Source of the DNA: Amblyornis subalaris
Lineage: Eukaryota > Chordata > Aves > Passeriformes > Ptilonorhynchidae
Length of the DNA: 64,000 bases
Assembly (NCBI GenBank): GCA_018881555.1
Contig: JACAXG010000028.1
Coordinates: forward strand, 4,297,735 to 4,361,734
Direction: 5' to 3'
Positions within the stretch are counted from its first letter, which is position 1; the number at the start of each line of letters is the position of its first letter. The notes beneath the pieces were generated by a model. That model made no database searches, had not been told where the DNA came from, and saw only the letters and a program-made list of their open reading frames with translations. Of the stretch, positions 1 through 11,900 are shown piece after piece. Made by a program: the position numbers and the translations under genes.

Positions 1-594
1 CCTGTGCCAATCTACAGAGGATGTGAGTGGTTCCAGCTCACGCTCCAAGCCTGGCTTTGTTTGAACCGAGGCAGCTGTGGAGAGTCCACCAAGACACACT
101 CATCACTAACGCTGCTCCCTGGGGCAGCCGAGCTGCCAGGGATCTTTCTGCTTCACTGCCTGACTCTGTGCCCAACTCCTAACGAGAATCCATCAGCCTG
201 GACTGTGCTCTGGTGCTCAGCACAACCTCCAGCTGATGGGGCAGCGACTGGAGCACTCTGAGTGTTCAGTGAGGGGAGAGAGGAGAGGGAGAAATCTCAT
301 CTGTGCCTGGTTCTGACGTGCTAAGCAGAGGAGAGCTCTGTGTGTGGGAGAGCTGCTCTGGTTTAATTTGCATCTGTTTGTTCAGATGGCCCAAGCTTCT
401 GTGTGAGCATGTTCAGTGCTTAGTGGGAACCTGGCTGACCTCTTCCTGGCCAACTTCAGACCAAGAAAATAAAAGCACCTACATGGGACCTGGGTGGGGT
501 GGTGGTGGTGTCGCTTAGACCAGCACAGGAAAAACCCTTAGAGAAGAACCAATCAATCTGAACTGTGTTACCAATCTCAGAAAACAAAACACCT
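1..594. other. Intergenic DNA beyond the AMZ1 3' end
   Basis: I recognise no coding exon here. The open frames are short and low in complexity. The one informative signal is a plus-strand poly(A) hexamer (468-473) followed by a GT-rich stretch. The segment is therefore probably the tail of a plus-strand transcript converging on AMZ1, plus a short spacer. Confidence 0.6.
468..515 (+). terminator. Candidate poly(A) signal with GT-rich downstream element
   Basis: AATAAA lies at 468-473 on the plus strand. From about 491 to 515 the sequence is a run of GTGG/GGTGG units, the kind of GU-rich element that sits 15-40 bases past a cleavage site. No coding exon of the gene it would end is visible. In mammals GNA12 converges on AMZ1 tail to tail, so the 3' end of GNA12 is the natural guess; that is inference. 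Confidence 0.4.
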
Positions 595-600
595 TTTATT
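595..600 (-). terminator. AMZ1: AMZ1 poly(A) signal
   Basis: TTTATT on the plus strand reads AATAAA on the minus strand, about 104 bases past the AMZ1 stop codon. It is the first canonical hexamer downstream of the stop, so it predicts a short 3' UTR ending near 575-580. Confidence 0.7.
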
Positions 601-703
601 CCTGGGGGGAGTCGCCGTTTCTCTCCAACAGCAACAACTCGGGGTGAGGAAGGTTGGAAGCAGGGCAGTAACGTGAGCAGAGCTGCCCCAAGGCAGACCC
701 GGC

Positions 704-1273
704 CTAACTGTCCTCCCACCGCCAACGGTGAGGGGATGACTCCCCTTTGGACAGTTTTCTGGAGCTCAGTTTCCTGCGCAAGGAGGAAAATTTGTCTCCG
801 AGAACTTTGCGTAGGCCGGCGCTGTCCCTAGCAAAGGGCAGGTCCTTCCTCATGGCAGGCAGTTGTCCCGTAAACATTTCCCACTTAGCCAGGGCGTCCA
901 CTGTCTTGTCCACTTGAGCCAGTTCCTCCTCGGAGACGTTCCTCTCCAGGGCAGCGATGCACGTCTCCAGCCACAGCTCGTACTCCTTGATGGTGTCCGT
1001 GGCCTTGGCGTGCCCGGGCAGCCGGGGCTGGCTCTGCGCCTCCGGCAGCGAGCTCGGGGGCTCGTCCTGCTCCAGCTCCTGCCCGATGGACAGGCCCTGG
1101 CTGCACGTGTCGGGGGTCAGCGGCTCGGACAGGGAGGTCACGGCCTCGGAGTCGTTCTCGCAGCACATCCCGGAGTCGGAGCTGAACGGGAGGATGTCCT
1201 CTGAGGCAGACAGCTCTGCTGACTCCTGCCTCGGCCACGTGGAGAGCACGGTCTGTGTCCAAGCGTAGAGCTT
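704..1273 (-). CDS. AMZ1: AMZ1 terminal exon (C-terminal tail)
   Basis: Acceptor TCACCACAG precedes 1273, and the reading frame closes at 704. It encodes residues 315-503. The segment begins KLYAWTQTVLSTWP and contains an acidic/Ser-rich patch (SDSGMCCENDSE, SEPLTPDT). It ends with the conserved GLRKVLGDKFSSLRRKLSSR stretch, which is basic. Human AMZ1 has the same order of elements. The tail lies outside the peptidase core and its role is not known to me. Confidence 0.95.
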   Translation of the reverse strand, partial: KLYAWTQTVLSTWPRQESAELSASEDILPFSSDSGMCCENDSEAVTSLSEPLTPDTCSQGLSIGQELEQDEPPSSLPEAQSQPRLPGHAKATDTIKEYELWLETCIAALERNVSEEELAQVDKTVDALAKWEMFTGQLPAMRKDLPFARDSAGLRKVLGDKFSSLRRKLSSRKLSKGESSPHRWRWEDS

Positions 1274-4200
1274 CTGTGGTGAGAGGAAAAAGGTTTCATT
1301 GTGGAGAATGAGAGACACCAGTCACACCTTTCCCGGTGTTTGCCAGGTAAACCTGTTTATCTTGGGCAGCTCAGCTTCAGCTGCCACAGTCCTGTCTGCC
1401 AGAGGATGGGTGCAGACAACTCAGGCTGACCCTACAAAACAGGCTTTCTCTTGTCCCATTTTCTTGGACTGAGGCAGAGCTGCCTCCAGTCATATGTGTA
1501 TTTTATCTGCCTTATTATCAAAAATGGTACAAGAAAACTGCACCAAATCACTCCCTGCTGTGTGAATGTGATCTCCAGGAGAGGCAAACCAACGCCTCTC
1601 CAGAGGAAACTGTGTCATTATAAAAGCTCCTGAGATAGTGGTGAAGAATTGTGTTTCATCATGTTGTTAATGCCTGTGGTAATGTGCATTTTATTCCTAA
1701 GAATAGCTCTTCCCCTCTTGAGCTGAAATGCACAAGTGGGAAGGCCGGGCTCCAGGAAAGAATTAATGAAAGGAAAATGTCTGACACAATTTCCTTTTTA
1801 AATATTAAATGCCACAATGAGGCATATAACGGTGTGCTCCTGGCACATTTATTCCTTATGCCGTAGGGAATGAATCGCAGTACTCCGGTCATCCCTGGGT
1901 AAAAGATGATCTTGTCTGCCTTCTTGGGAGTGGTTTTCAGCTTTTTTACACCCCAATGGTCTAGTTCTTCATCTTTCTGTAGTGATCCATTTGCAAAGCC
2001 CCCAGTTGCTCTAGGGAACAGCAGTGACAGGATTAGCCCGGGCTGTCCCCATGGTGTGCTGGGCACTGAGCTGGGTCTGTCCCTGCTCGGCTCAGGCAGA
2101 GCTGCAGTGTTTGAGGAGCAGGCAGGAGATTCCCAGCCCTGCACAGCTCCCTTCTCCCACAGCACTCCGCTGCTCCCTCCCCCTTCCCTCCTCTATTGCT
2201 CTCTCTTCAGGCAAGTGACAGAAAGGATAAAGAGCTCAAATTGAGTGGGTGGGAGAAATCGGCCCTGGTTCTCATTTCAGTCTGTGCATGAAGCCTCGGG
2301 GAAGAATTTTGTACAGGAATAAAATGGACTCTTTCAGCTTAGTTAATCCACCCTGCCCCCTCCCTCTGGGACAAGAAAAATTGTAAAGGGACAACTTTTC
2401 TCCTGCCTCGTCCCACCTCCAATGGCCCTTCCCTCCCTCTGGGTTTATCAAACAAAGGCGGTGCCAGAAGCTGCAGTGGGAGCTGGGCTAGTGAAGGGGA
2501 CAGCAAAGCTACTGGAAAGCTGCAAGCAGCCCATGATTTTATAATGGCTCTAAATTCCCAAGAACAGTGAATCTGGAAAGGAATCGCAACTGCTACTTAG
2601 CCCAGTTCCCAAGAAGAAAGAAGGCTGTGGAGATGTGGATGTTCAAACAGTACATTTGGGTTATTAAAGGGAAAAAAAGGGGGTGATTGCCTCAAGATCA
2701 CTACTTGAATTCCCAGAATCTCTTCAGTCTCTCATCCTTTGGGTAGTTTATTGATGTCAATTTTGGGTATGTTTTTAGGGCTGCAGCCTCTTAAACCCTC
2801 CTGTTTAACTAGGAAGGGATAAGCTCTGTGTGGGTTTTGTTTACCTGCAGGCAAGAACAGTTGAAGTGGATGTCCACCCCAAGGATGTCACCAAGAATGA
2901 GTCTCTGTGTGTGTGGCCACTGCAAACTCATCCAGCCACTATGTGCAGGACAGCCTGGGATGCTGCAGAAGCAGCAGGTGGAAATGTGGAAATGTTGATT
3001 GTGGAGGGGAAACACCAGGAGAATTAACTTGCTTCCAGTTGTCAAAATGACTCATGCTGGAATAAGCAGCTGTGATGAAAAAATGGAGTGTGTTTCCGAG
3101 TGCAACTCGGATAAATAAATTGAGGGGCTCTTTCTGCTAAGCACTGGTTTCCTGCCCCACGTGCTCCTCTGCCCATAACGGTGTCTCAGTTGCAGCCTTG
3201 AGCAGTGTTACCTGCTGCTGGCGAGGCACAGCTTGGGTCTGGCATTTCCTGTGGTTGTTGTGAGTGTCTGAGGCTGTTCTGTGGCAGGTGGGGATCTGTG
3301 ATAACTTTCCAAAAGGAAATGTGACTTCAGACTCGTGCTTAGCGTGCTTGGCAAGTTAACTTTGCTATCTGTTACGGTCTCGAAATGCTTTCTGCTCTCT
3401 TCTGTCAGGTTCCTTAACTATTTAATTCATCTCTGGCATTTATGTTTCCTCTCAACATTATGGCAAAGCCTCTTGCAGAGATTATCACAACTCTCTCACA
3501 CCAGCTTGTACTGTATCTAGCTGGGCTTGGCCTTGTCGAGGAGGCAGATGTGACATTTGGCAAGTGTATTCTTCCTTCAGGTTTGTGTTCGCTGTCGCTG
3601 GAGGATGCTGAACCAATTACAGTATTTGCTGCAGGTGTAAAGGCAAAAATGTTTCTAGAAAAGCTTAATGCAGGTGGCAGTTCTCTTCTAAAATGCACTG
3701 GCTGGATGCTGACAGGCTGGGTGTTTAAACAAAGCAGAATTTATTCCTCTGGTGGTCTGGGCAATGTAGAGCCCTCTCAGACAGAAGCAGGGACCAAACA
3801 GGCACAGAGTCAGAGAAGGGTCTGGCAGCACCACAGATAAGTAGGAAAACCACAAAAAATGTGTATTTCCCTGCACTCTTTGCCGTGCTTCTGTGTATCT
3901 GATTCCAAGCTGTATGAAACTAGAGGCATCCCCTTTCTCATTCTGCTCGTATCTTGTTACAAATACAACCCACAGACACTAAAATAGGCAGCCATGGAAA
4001 ATCCTGCCTCTGAACATGATGTGTGTCAGACAGGAATCACACCCATGGGTGCTGAGTGAGGATGGTGACATTATTTCTATTCCACCAATCCTTTGGCTAC
4101 TGAATCCTGCTTTTTAGACAGCAGGGGTACAAAACCCTTTCAAGAGCTAAGGGTGTGTTAGGACTATTCCTGATTTGTCTAAATGTGGCGTTACAAGTTG

Positions 4201-7200
4201 TATGGGCGGGAGAGAAGAGGCAAAAGATGAGTCTGGGACCCTCCACTTATTAGGGGGTAATAATCTGGGATCCCTTCTCGTAGCTTTAAACAGAGGAACT
4301 GCAGCAAAGTACACTCTTAATATTTCCTCCCTGTTCCCAGCAGCCCCGAGAGGAAGAAATCCAGGGTGGCACAGGAAAGGGCGTAGCTGTGGGAACCCCT
4401 GCGCTCGCTGCTGCTCCTGCTTGCAATCTGCCTGCCCTTCCCTCCTCGTTTTTGGGAGTAGGAAAATGTGGTTGGACCGCGGCGGCGTCCCTCGGGAAGA
4501 ACCAAAGGCCCTGGAGCTTGGGCAAAGCGCTTTGTAGGTCAGAGCCCGTGTGCACAACACCCCGCGTTGAGGTGCGAGCTGCTGCCTCAGCACCTCGCAC
4601 TGAGAGCTCCTGCAGCACCTTCAGTGCTGTGGTTTGGGCTGAGCCCCCCTGCGCCTGCCCTGCCCGTGCCCCAGGAGGGGCTGGGGGAGCTGGGTCTCAC
4701 CCTGTAGCGCTCGATGAGTTTGAAGCCCACGACGTGCTGCAGCTTCCGCAGGCAGATGGGGCACGGCTCCAGCGGCCGCAGCAGCGCCTCGTCCAGGCTC
4801 AGGGCGCCCTGCATGATGCACTGCAGCCAGCGGCACGTCCCCAGCCCCATCAGGTGGCAGATCTCGTGACAGGTCACCTTTCAGGGAAGCAAAAATCACA
4901 TCTTTCAGGAAAGCAAAATTGGCAGCAGTGCGTGGTCATTCCTATTTTCACCGCCCTCTCCTCTCCCTCCTCTGCTGTTCCACTTTCCCTAAGTCTAACC
5001 AACTTGTTGCTGAGCAATGGCACTCCTCCAGCCAAGGCTTTTCCAAGGAGATAGGAAAACCTGGCTGCCTCTTCCCAGCTCCATGTTTGCACTGTGGAAA
5101 AGGCAGGGTGGCTGTGGGAGAAGCAGCTGTGGGAAGCCCCTATAGGCAGCATGTTTGGAGCTGTGGGGCAGTGCTGCTGCTGCTCTTCCCCAAGGACAGT
5201 GTGGTATTTGGAGGGGTTTGGTTGTTTTGGGGGTTTTTTAAGGAGGAAAACCAATCCCACTGGGGCCTGAAAAGAGCAACACAGCCTGTGTGAGAAATGT
5301 GTAAGAAGATATTGGCAATAACAGATCTGGGTCCTTCCAGAACAGACTCCATTAGTGTTTGTGCCAAAGCAAAAAAAAATGAGCTGGAGTCAGCTGGCCA
5401 AGCATGACTGCCTTGGGAATTAGCAACCATGGAAAGGCTGAGGATGGAAGATTCCTCTCCTCTTCCCATTGCCATTTAATATAATTTGAAAATATTACAG
5501 GAAGAGACCTCAAACTAGAAAATCCTGAGCAAATACCAGGGGAGCAAAGGGAAATGGTACAGAAGGTGCTGGTGTGGCTGTTCCGTGTGGGCCAGCTTTG
5601 GGAGGAACACTGGAAGTGGAGCTGGGATAGGGCAGATGTTGGGGTGAGGGAGGACAGCACTCATCAAGAGGATGTGTTGGAGAAGAAGGGGGCTTAAGGG
5701 CACCTGTGTATAAATACTTGTGCAAACTTGGCTGAGGCATTATTCTCATCCATCCATGTGACAGGTCTGGCACAGGGACCTTTCGCCTTACAGGTGCCAA
5801 TGTCTGAGGTTGGGAAAATCTCCCCTGCCCAGCCATCCATTAATTTCACACAACTCCACCAGATATTCTGATTAACCTCCAAATGCTGTATCAGCTCACA
5901 CATCCTACTGCCCCTGCAGCACTTCACAAGGAAAACACTCAGGATTATCCAAGCACGAGCCTGCGAGCTGGGCAGTGTTGTCTCAGTACTGCTCCATGAC
6001 ATAACCTGGCCTAGTGGAAGGTGTCCCTGCCCATGGCAGGGGTTTGGAATGAGATGGTCTTTAACGTCCTTTCCAAGCCAAACCATTCTGTGATTCTGTG
6101 ATGAGGCAAGTCCTGTAGCCTCACTGATGTTGTCATTTGCTCCAGTGGTGAGGGGAGTAGAAGTTGTCTATGCAGTGCACTCAAATACAAGCTCTTTATG
6201 TCTGAATTCAGTGTGTGGACTTAGCTGTGCTTGCCTGTGCTCCTGGGAGCAGAGTCTCATGCCTGCTTCTCTGGGCTGAGGCATGGATTATGCCCTGGCC
6301 TGAAATATTTAACCCTACCCAGGAAGAAACACGGGCTGCAGGAGCTTGCTGGTCCTACCTTACAGCACTGGACCATCTCCTGGGCGCTGAACTGCAAGGT
6401 CCGGTCTCTGCCCTCCTTGCTGACTTCACACAGCTCTTCCTGCTGCGTGGGTGGGTTCAAGCTGCTACAACCAGCCTGGGGGAAATCCCCAGAAAACCTG
6501 GCAAAGCTGCAGACTCCCACTTCTGTGAACAGAGGGGAGTACAAGTCAGAAATCTGCTCTCTTACAAGTGTCTCTCACCTTCGGCAGCATGAAAATCTAG
6601 CTGTGGGAGCACAGTCCAGCTGAGCACACGGGTGTGATGAGACCCACTTCCCAAAAGGTTTGCAGCACCTCATTACCTCAGGAGCCCTGATCCCCCTAAT
6701 TTTAAACAGGGAAAATCTGGTTCCTCTTACCAGGGTATAACATGTTAAGGATAAGATTTGGCTACTCCAGTCTCCCAGGGAAGGCTTTTTGGTACAGTGC
6801 TGCCTTATTCATGTGTTGTGCTAGATCATGAGGGGACACCAATCCCACCTTGTCCTGGCAGGAATTTGCTGAATGTGAAGCTCCAGGTCTCACATGGGTA
6901 AAGGTCCAGCAGAGTGAGTCCAAGGACACACAGGGCATCCATGGGCTTGTTGTTCTTCAGGAAATTCAGGATCCCATCTGGACAAATACAGGAGAGACGT
7001 TCATTAAAACGAAGCATCCCTGGAAGGCACATAAGAGCCAGAATTTCTACTTCTCATAGGAAGGAGGATGTCATCCAAGCCACAGGCACCCAGAGCTGCT
7101 GGATTCATCATCTCAGATGGAGAACCATGGCTGTGTAGCTCATCCCTCAAGCAGGAGAAGACTTTGGAAGTGGTGCTGAGCACAGAGTTGAAACAAAGCA

Positions 7201-8957
7201 GAGATGTAGGTGAATTCAGTACTAACCCACGGAAATGAGAACCTGGGAGCAGAACTTCCCTCCAGGCATTTCAGAACTGAGCTGGAGCAGCCCCAGGGCT
7301 GCAGTGCTGGGTCTATGATGAGCAGTGCTGCCCCTGGTACCTGCAAACAGCTCATTCCAGGTGGGTATTTGTGCTGTGCGAGTTTGGCAGCTGGCAAACC
7401 CCTTCCCCTGGGGAGCTGTGTGACACTTGAACCCAAATTTCCTATCATGAAAGGCCAGGGAGTTGCCCCCCTGCACCACCCAGGCCAATAATTTACTTTG
7501 GCTCTGGACAAGAGATGGGAGAACTCGGACTGCACCAAATCAACAGTGCCTTCCCATGGAGCTGATCCCATCACTTTGCAGAGCTGGACCTAAACATAAC
7601 AACTGAAAAATACAAACAGCAGAGGAAAATATGATGAAAGTCACTTTGTTTTTCATTCCTGTTTCCAGCCTCAAAGCTCTGGGCTTTCCACAGGAACAGG
7701 ATTTCTCCCTTTTCACTCCCTTCCTCATCCCCTCCCTGCTCAGGCAATGAAGGGCCGTTCCAGGCATTTCCTAAGGGAGAACCCGTGCCCATGTGCCAGG
7801 CTGGTGTCGTTATGGGCTCTCTGCTCCCAGGTCCTTCCTTACCTGCGTGGAGCTGGACCCTGTCCGAGTCCCGGCTGTGGCGGAAGCAGCAGTGAATGGA
7901 AGAGACTGGGATGGAGGGAAGGCACTTCACACGGAGACCCAGGAAGAAAGACTCCACACAGCTCTGGAGGGAATCCAGCAGCGAGAGCCCAGCGGGCCCT
8001 TCGATTAAGTCTGAGAAGAGAAGCCCTTGTCAGTCCCTTGAAGTCAGGGTGAACATTAGGGTCTGAAGGTGTTTGTGGGACTGGTTATGGTAACTGGGGA
8101 GGGGGCAGACTGGTTCATTCTGGAGCTAATTGCTTACTCTGGGATGTGGTGGACACCTCTGGGTGGTTATGGATATAGGGGAGAAGTGGAACCTCTTCCT
8201 GAGAGCTTGCTCAAGGCACTAGTACGCTTTCATTAGCAGAGCAGATGTGCTGGAAGGTTGTCTCCTGTTTATGTTGTGCAGAAAGATTAATGTGGGAATG
8301 GGTGGCTGTGTTTAATGAACCGTCAGAGACAGACCTCCAGAAATGCTGGTTTCTCCAGCACTGTTTCTTATGTAGATATACATATATATATATGTATGTA
8401 TGTATGCATAAACTCATAGCAAGGCTCACCCAGGGGCACACATACCATTTATATGGCAGGTCTACCCATGGCTGTCACCATGGCTTGTGACTCTGGACTG
8501 GGGGCACGTCAGGGCCTTGGCTGTTGCTCTTGCCTGTGCTGTGGCCATTGCGTTTTGCAGGTGAGCGCTCAGAGGAGGGTGTTAGCAGCACTCAGCACCA
8601 CCCACCACCCTCCTGCGTCTTCCCAGGTGGCCCAGCAGGGACTCCCCCATCACCTATAGGCTGCAGGTAGATGTGCTTCCGACAGAAGTTCTGCTTCCTC
8701 CTCAGCACGGCGTGGTAGAAGGTCTCGAAGTCCTCGGGGGCGTCGGGGTGGCTGAGGAGCCAGTCGAAGGCCGTGCGGATGAGCAGCGTGCAGAAGAGCG
8801 TCCGCCGCGGGTTGTAGGCCTCGGACAGGAACAGCTTCTCGGCCCGGGAGAAGGCCTTGGCGTAGAGCTCCTGCAGCGCGGGGTCGGTGGAGATGAGCGC
8901 GTCCTTGAGCGCGCGGGGCCCGAAGCTGAACTCCTGCGCGTGTTTGCACTGCAGCAT
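704..8957 (-). CDS. AMZ1: Archaemetzincin-1 (AMZ1), zinc metallopeptidase, six coding exons
   Basis: Coding exons in transcript order are 8957-8654, 8010-7843, 6977-6849, 6522-6359, 4877-4701 and 1273-704. All are bounded by GT-AG, with intron phases 1, 1, 1, 0, 0. They join into 503 codons plus a stop; the human protein is about 498 residues, and recalled similarity runs from the first Met to the last exon. The family signature lies in exon 5: HEICH at residues 259-263, a downstream Cys pair (270, 275), and CPIC at 294-297. AMZ1 is a probable zinc metallopeptidase of the archaelysin family; the human enzyme is reported to have aminopeptidase activity in vitro. The metzincin third-histidine position is Thr269 here, so zinc may be held differently. 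The first Met was chosen because it matches the family N-terminus (MLQC, then FSFGPRALKDAL) and lies 24 bases after a splice acceptor. The gene reads away from BRAT1, and its promoter is probably the CpG island near 16 kb. Confidence 0.97.
1274..4700 (-). other. AMZ1 last intron
   Basis: A 3.4-kb intron between the catalytic exon and the terminal exon. I recognise no gene, no RNA and no clear transposon in it. Scattered short open frames on both strands look like chance. It includes several pyrimidine-rich stretches (around 2160-2210 and 2350-2450). Confidence 0.7.
4701..4877 (-). CDS. AMZ1: AMZ1 catalytic exon (zinc-binding HExxH and Cys cluster)
   Basis: Fifty-nine codons, phase 0 at both ends, acceptor CCTGAAAG, donor GTGAGA. 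It encodes residues 256-314: VTCHEICHLMGLGTC, then a Cys-rich segment with CIMQG and CPICLRKL. This is the archaemetzincin signature (HExxHxxG, then C, C, M and CxxC at the family's spacing). His259, Glu260 and His263 are the expected metal ligands and general base. At the place of the third metzincin His is Thr269. Confidence 0.97.
4878..6358 (-). other. AMZ1 intron 4, carries a CR1 fragment
   Basis: A 1.5-kb intron upstream of the catalytic exon. Its only recognisable content is a CR1 3'-end fragment near 6001-6102. No coding or RNA gene seen. Confidence 0.7.
6001..6102 (+). mobile_element. CR1 LINE 3'-end fragment
   Basis: The segment carries the usual CR1 3' landmarks in order: CTAGTGGAAGGTGTCCCTGC, CATGGCAGGGGTTTGGAAT, a GATGGTCTTTAACGTCCTTTCCAA-like block, then CATTCTGTGATTCTGTGA. 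It is severely 5'-truncated, as most CR1 copies are, and lies in AMZ1 intron 4 antisense to that gene. Confidence 0.88.
6359..6522 (-). CDS. AMZ1: AMZ1 coding exon 4
   Basis: Acceptor TGTTCACAG, donor GTAGGA; enters in phase 1 and leaves in phase 0. It encodes EVGVCSFARFSGDFPQ through EMVQCCK, ending two residues before the THE/CHE zinc-site helix continues in exon 5. Confidence 0.93.
6849..6977 (-). CDS. AMZ1: AMZ1 coding exon 3
   Basis: Acceptor TTGTCCAG, donor GTGGGA, phase 1 at both ends. It encodes DGILNFLKNNKPMDALCVLG followed by LTLLDLYPCETWSFTFSKFLPGQ in part. This is the beginning of the archaelysin fold, colinear with human AMZ1. Confidence 0.93.
7843..8010 (-). CDS. AMZ1: AMZ1 coding exon 2
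   Basis: Acceptor TTCTCAG, donor GTAAGG, phase 1 at both ends. It encodes the segment with FFLGLRVKCLPS and SRDSDRVQLHA, which is well conserved in AMZ1 proteins and precedes the peptidase core. Confidence 0.93.
8376..8410. repeat. TA/TATG microsatellite
   Basis: A short run of TA dinucleotides passes into TATG tetranucleotides in the intron after the AMZ1 start exon. Likely length-polymorphic, with no evident function. Confidence 0.85.
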
Positions 8958-8981
8958 CGCGGGGCCCCGCGGCGGCGCGGC
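8654..8981 (-). CDS. AMZ1: AMZ1 first coding exon with 24 nt of 5' UTR
   Basis: The acceptor CTCCCGCAG precedes 8981. The ATG is at 8957-8955 and the GTGATG donor follows 8654. It encodes residues 1-101, including FSFGPRALKDALISTDPAL and KHIYLQPI, typical of the AMZ1 N-terminal region. The exon is markedly GC-rich compared with flanking introns. The acceptor just before the ATG shows that at least one noncoding exon lies further upstream. Confidence 0.93.
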
Positions 8982-11900
8982 CTGCGGGAGGGACGCGGCG
9001 TCAGCACCCGGCCCCGCGGGCGCCCGGAACCCCCTCACGGCAGGGTGAGCGATGTCCCGCCTGCAGGGATTCACTGGGAGCCTGTAAACACTGCGCTGGC
9101 CTGCAGCCCTCCTCCAGCCCTCCTGGAGCTCGCCCGGGGCCCTACGCTTCGTGTAAGGGGTTCCGCACGTCCCTGTGAGTGCCACCGGCTCGGGGACCCT
9201 GTGCCAGCAGATGGTGCTCAGGAATGCACAGCCCCAAAATGCTGCCGGGTGGCTGGAGTAAACTAGGTGGCTTGGCTGGTTTGGGGGTTTTTTGGTGCTC
9301 TATCCTGAAGCCTCGATAAGATGGGAAATACCTCTGGGTGTTGTGCAAATGGTTGCATGTGGAAAGGTGGTGCTCCTCTTTGCTTGGGATAAACCACACT
9401 TCTTGGGACAGGTCCATGTCAGGAACAAAGAGGTCAATCTTGGTCTTTATCTGTCTATCAGAAGCCTAAACTCCTGATTTACCTGACACCAGTGAAAGCA
9501 GCTGTTCCCTGTTGCCAATTTCCTCTAACAGCTTTTAATCTTAAGCATTATCCCAGGGCATGTGCTGGCTCCCAGCGCTGCAGGATTTGGGGAGGTTTGC
9601 CCGGCCAAGGTGGGATTTGCTGTGCGAGGCTTGCGTGTGCTGGTGGTGCCTCTCCAGCAGGACACGCTCGGGCCCATTGCCATCGTGTCCCTTCGTGAAT
9701 AGCTCCATGTCACACTGCATTAGCATCAGCAGCGCTGGGGATGATGTAAAGTGGTAAATAAAGAGCAAATGAAAGCCTGCAGCACAAAGAAACTAATTTG
9801 GAGCACCCTGGAAATATCCTCTCCAGGGTCCTTTCCGAGGCCAGTGTTCTCCGAAGCTGCAGAAGTCAAGCACCTATTTCCCACTGCAGTCTGTGCACTT
9901 GGGGAGATTCCAGTAAACACCTTGGGGAAAGGGGAGAAATAAGAGGAACCAAAGCAGAGCCCCTACGACTAATCTATGTCTGGATTTTTCCAAAGACATT
10001 AATGTTTTGGAAGATCATGCCAAGCAGAACTGGAGCATTCTGGAGCAGTACTTCAGGCTTTTTGCCTATCTACAGGTTAAGTGCTCCACCTGTACACAGC
10101 AGAACGAAAAACACAGGGTATATAGGCAGAAAAGCACAGGATTTCTAGGAAAAAGTGTTATCTTCTACTAGGCAAGTTAATATTAACTTTAAAGGAGCCA
10201 GAGAAGCTTTCTGGGTGGCTACCAAATGCCACCAGCTGCTGACCATCACTGCTCTAACAGCAGCATTCAGTCACAGAAAAAAAAAGAGATTAAATATTTT
10301 AAGGAGGAACTGGTTAAGACTGTAATTTAAGTAGGTCTGCAGCCTAGTTCTGCCAGGTAAGTGGCATTCAGTGGCCCTTGAGGACAGCACTATAATTAAG
10401 CACATTCAATATTTTAAAAAAATAGTACCAACACGAGCCGAAGCCTTTCCTCAGTCATGCAGAGGTGGTTTGCACTGTAAGAGCAAAGTGGCAGCCCATT
10501 AAAATTAACACTGAATCCCTTCACATCCAACCCTTGGGAAGAGCTGTGTATGTATGAGCAGTCCTTAAAAGGCCTCGTTTTGTGTGATCTTTTCTGTCTC
10601 TAAGGGTGTGTAGCCTGGAGAGGGAGTGGGTAAGCAGTTTTCTTTCATTTTGGCAAGCTTTGTATTTCACTCACATTAAAGGCTGACAGCAGGTGGCACG
10701 GGGGGATCTGAAATGGTACAAGGGCCCTAGTCCAGTGAAAGTTTAGAAGTAAAATCTGTGATACTTTCTCAGCTCTTTTTACTGCCCACAACTGACCAAA
10801 TTGCTCCTGCTGTTTTCACAGGGAGCAGCAAGAGTTTGTGTGATGTTGCTCTGCACTTTGCACCCAAATCTCTACACTTCTGACTTGCTTCCAGATTTGG
10901 GAGGACAAAGTGAGAGTCTGACCCCAGCAGGTCATCAGGAGTTTTGCCTTGGATTAGGGTGAAGATTTGCAATTTCGCAATAGACAAGATTTCACTCGTT
11001 CTGCACAACCTTTAAATACAAGCCTCATTTTCCTGGTGATTGCAGAACTTCCACTGGGAAGCTATTGGCAATATTCAACTCCTTGAGGATGTGATCCTGT
11101 GAGCTGCTGCCTGTCTAGTGCTCCCAGGGAAGTGAAGGAAGAGGCTTTGCACTTGGTCCTGGTTGAGACTGGTCACGTCAAAGGATTTAAATTTTAAAGT
11201 TTCTGGAGGCACGAGCTGCTTTCGTTAGTGTTTCAGGCAATAACTGGAGTGTCAGTCTGGGGAGGAGGAGCTGGTTACAAAATGAATGGATTTTTCTCTG
11301 CTAAATGGGAAGCAGCAAAGAGTGGATGTATGTGACACCAAATACAATGAGTGCACAGTCTTGTAGTGAGTGTTCCCCCCAGGCTCCTTCATGGAATATA
11401 GTGTGAGCTCAAAGCTATGGGATATACATTGTTTCCTAAGACTCCCTAAAAGGGGACATTCACCCAGCTCCAGACATTCCCAGCTGTGACCATGGGTGTT
11501 TTGTGATGTTCACCATGCCCAAGGATGCCCATGATGACTCTTCAGTGGTTCAAAAGCTCAGGCAGAGGAATTCACTTGCAGGAATTCAGTCTGGACTGAC
11601 ATGTGCCTCCTTCTCCTGGGGAGCCTGGCTTTGCTTCCAACAGAATAGCAGCAACCCACTACACTCTCCAAATCCAACACAATTACTTCTCTTTAGTAAG
11701 CTTTTCTAAAATACTTCACTGGAGAAAATTAATGCTTCAGAAAATTTTTATGGACGACTTTAGTAGTTGAAAAAAGAAGCTGTTTTACAACATTAGCTAT
11801 AGTAGATGTTATTTGTCTTGGTCTAATGTATGAAGATGGTGTTTTATTAACTGAAGTAGAACAACAGGGCTTTATAATTTTCAGGTCTTGTGCTGAAGGT

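Noticed and set aside
8958..9185. Upstream in-frame Met extending the AMZ1 N-terminus to 9185
   Set aside because: A splice acceptor at 8983-8982 interrupts the extension, and the human protein begins at the downstream Met.
8673..9266. A 197-codon plus-strand frame antisense to the AMZ1 start exon
   Set aside because: It is the GC-rich shadow of a real coding exon on the other strand.
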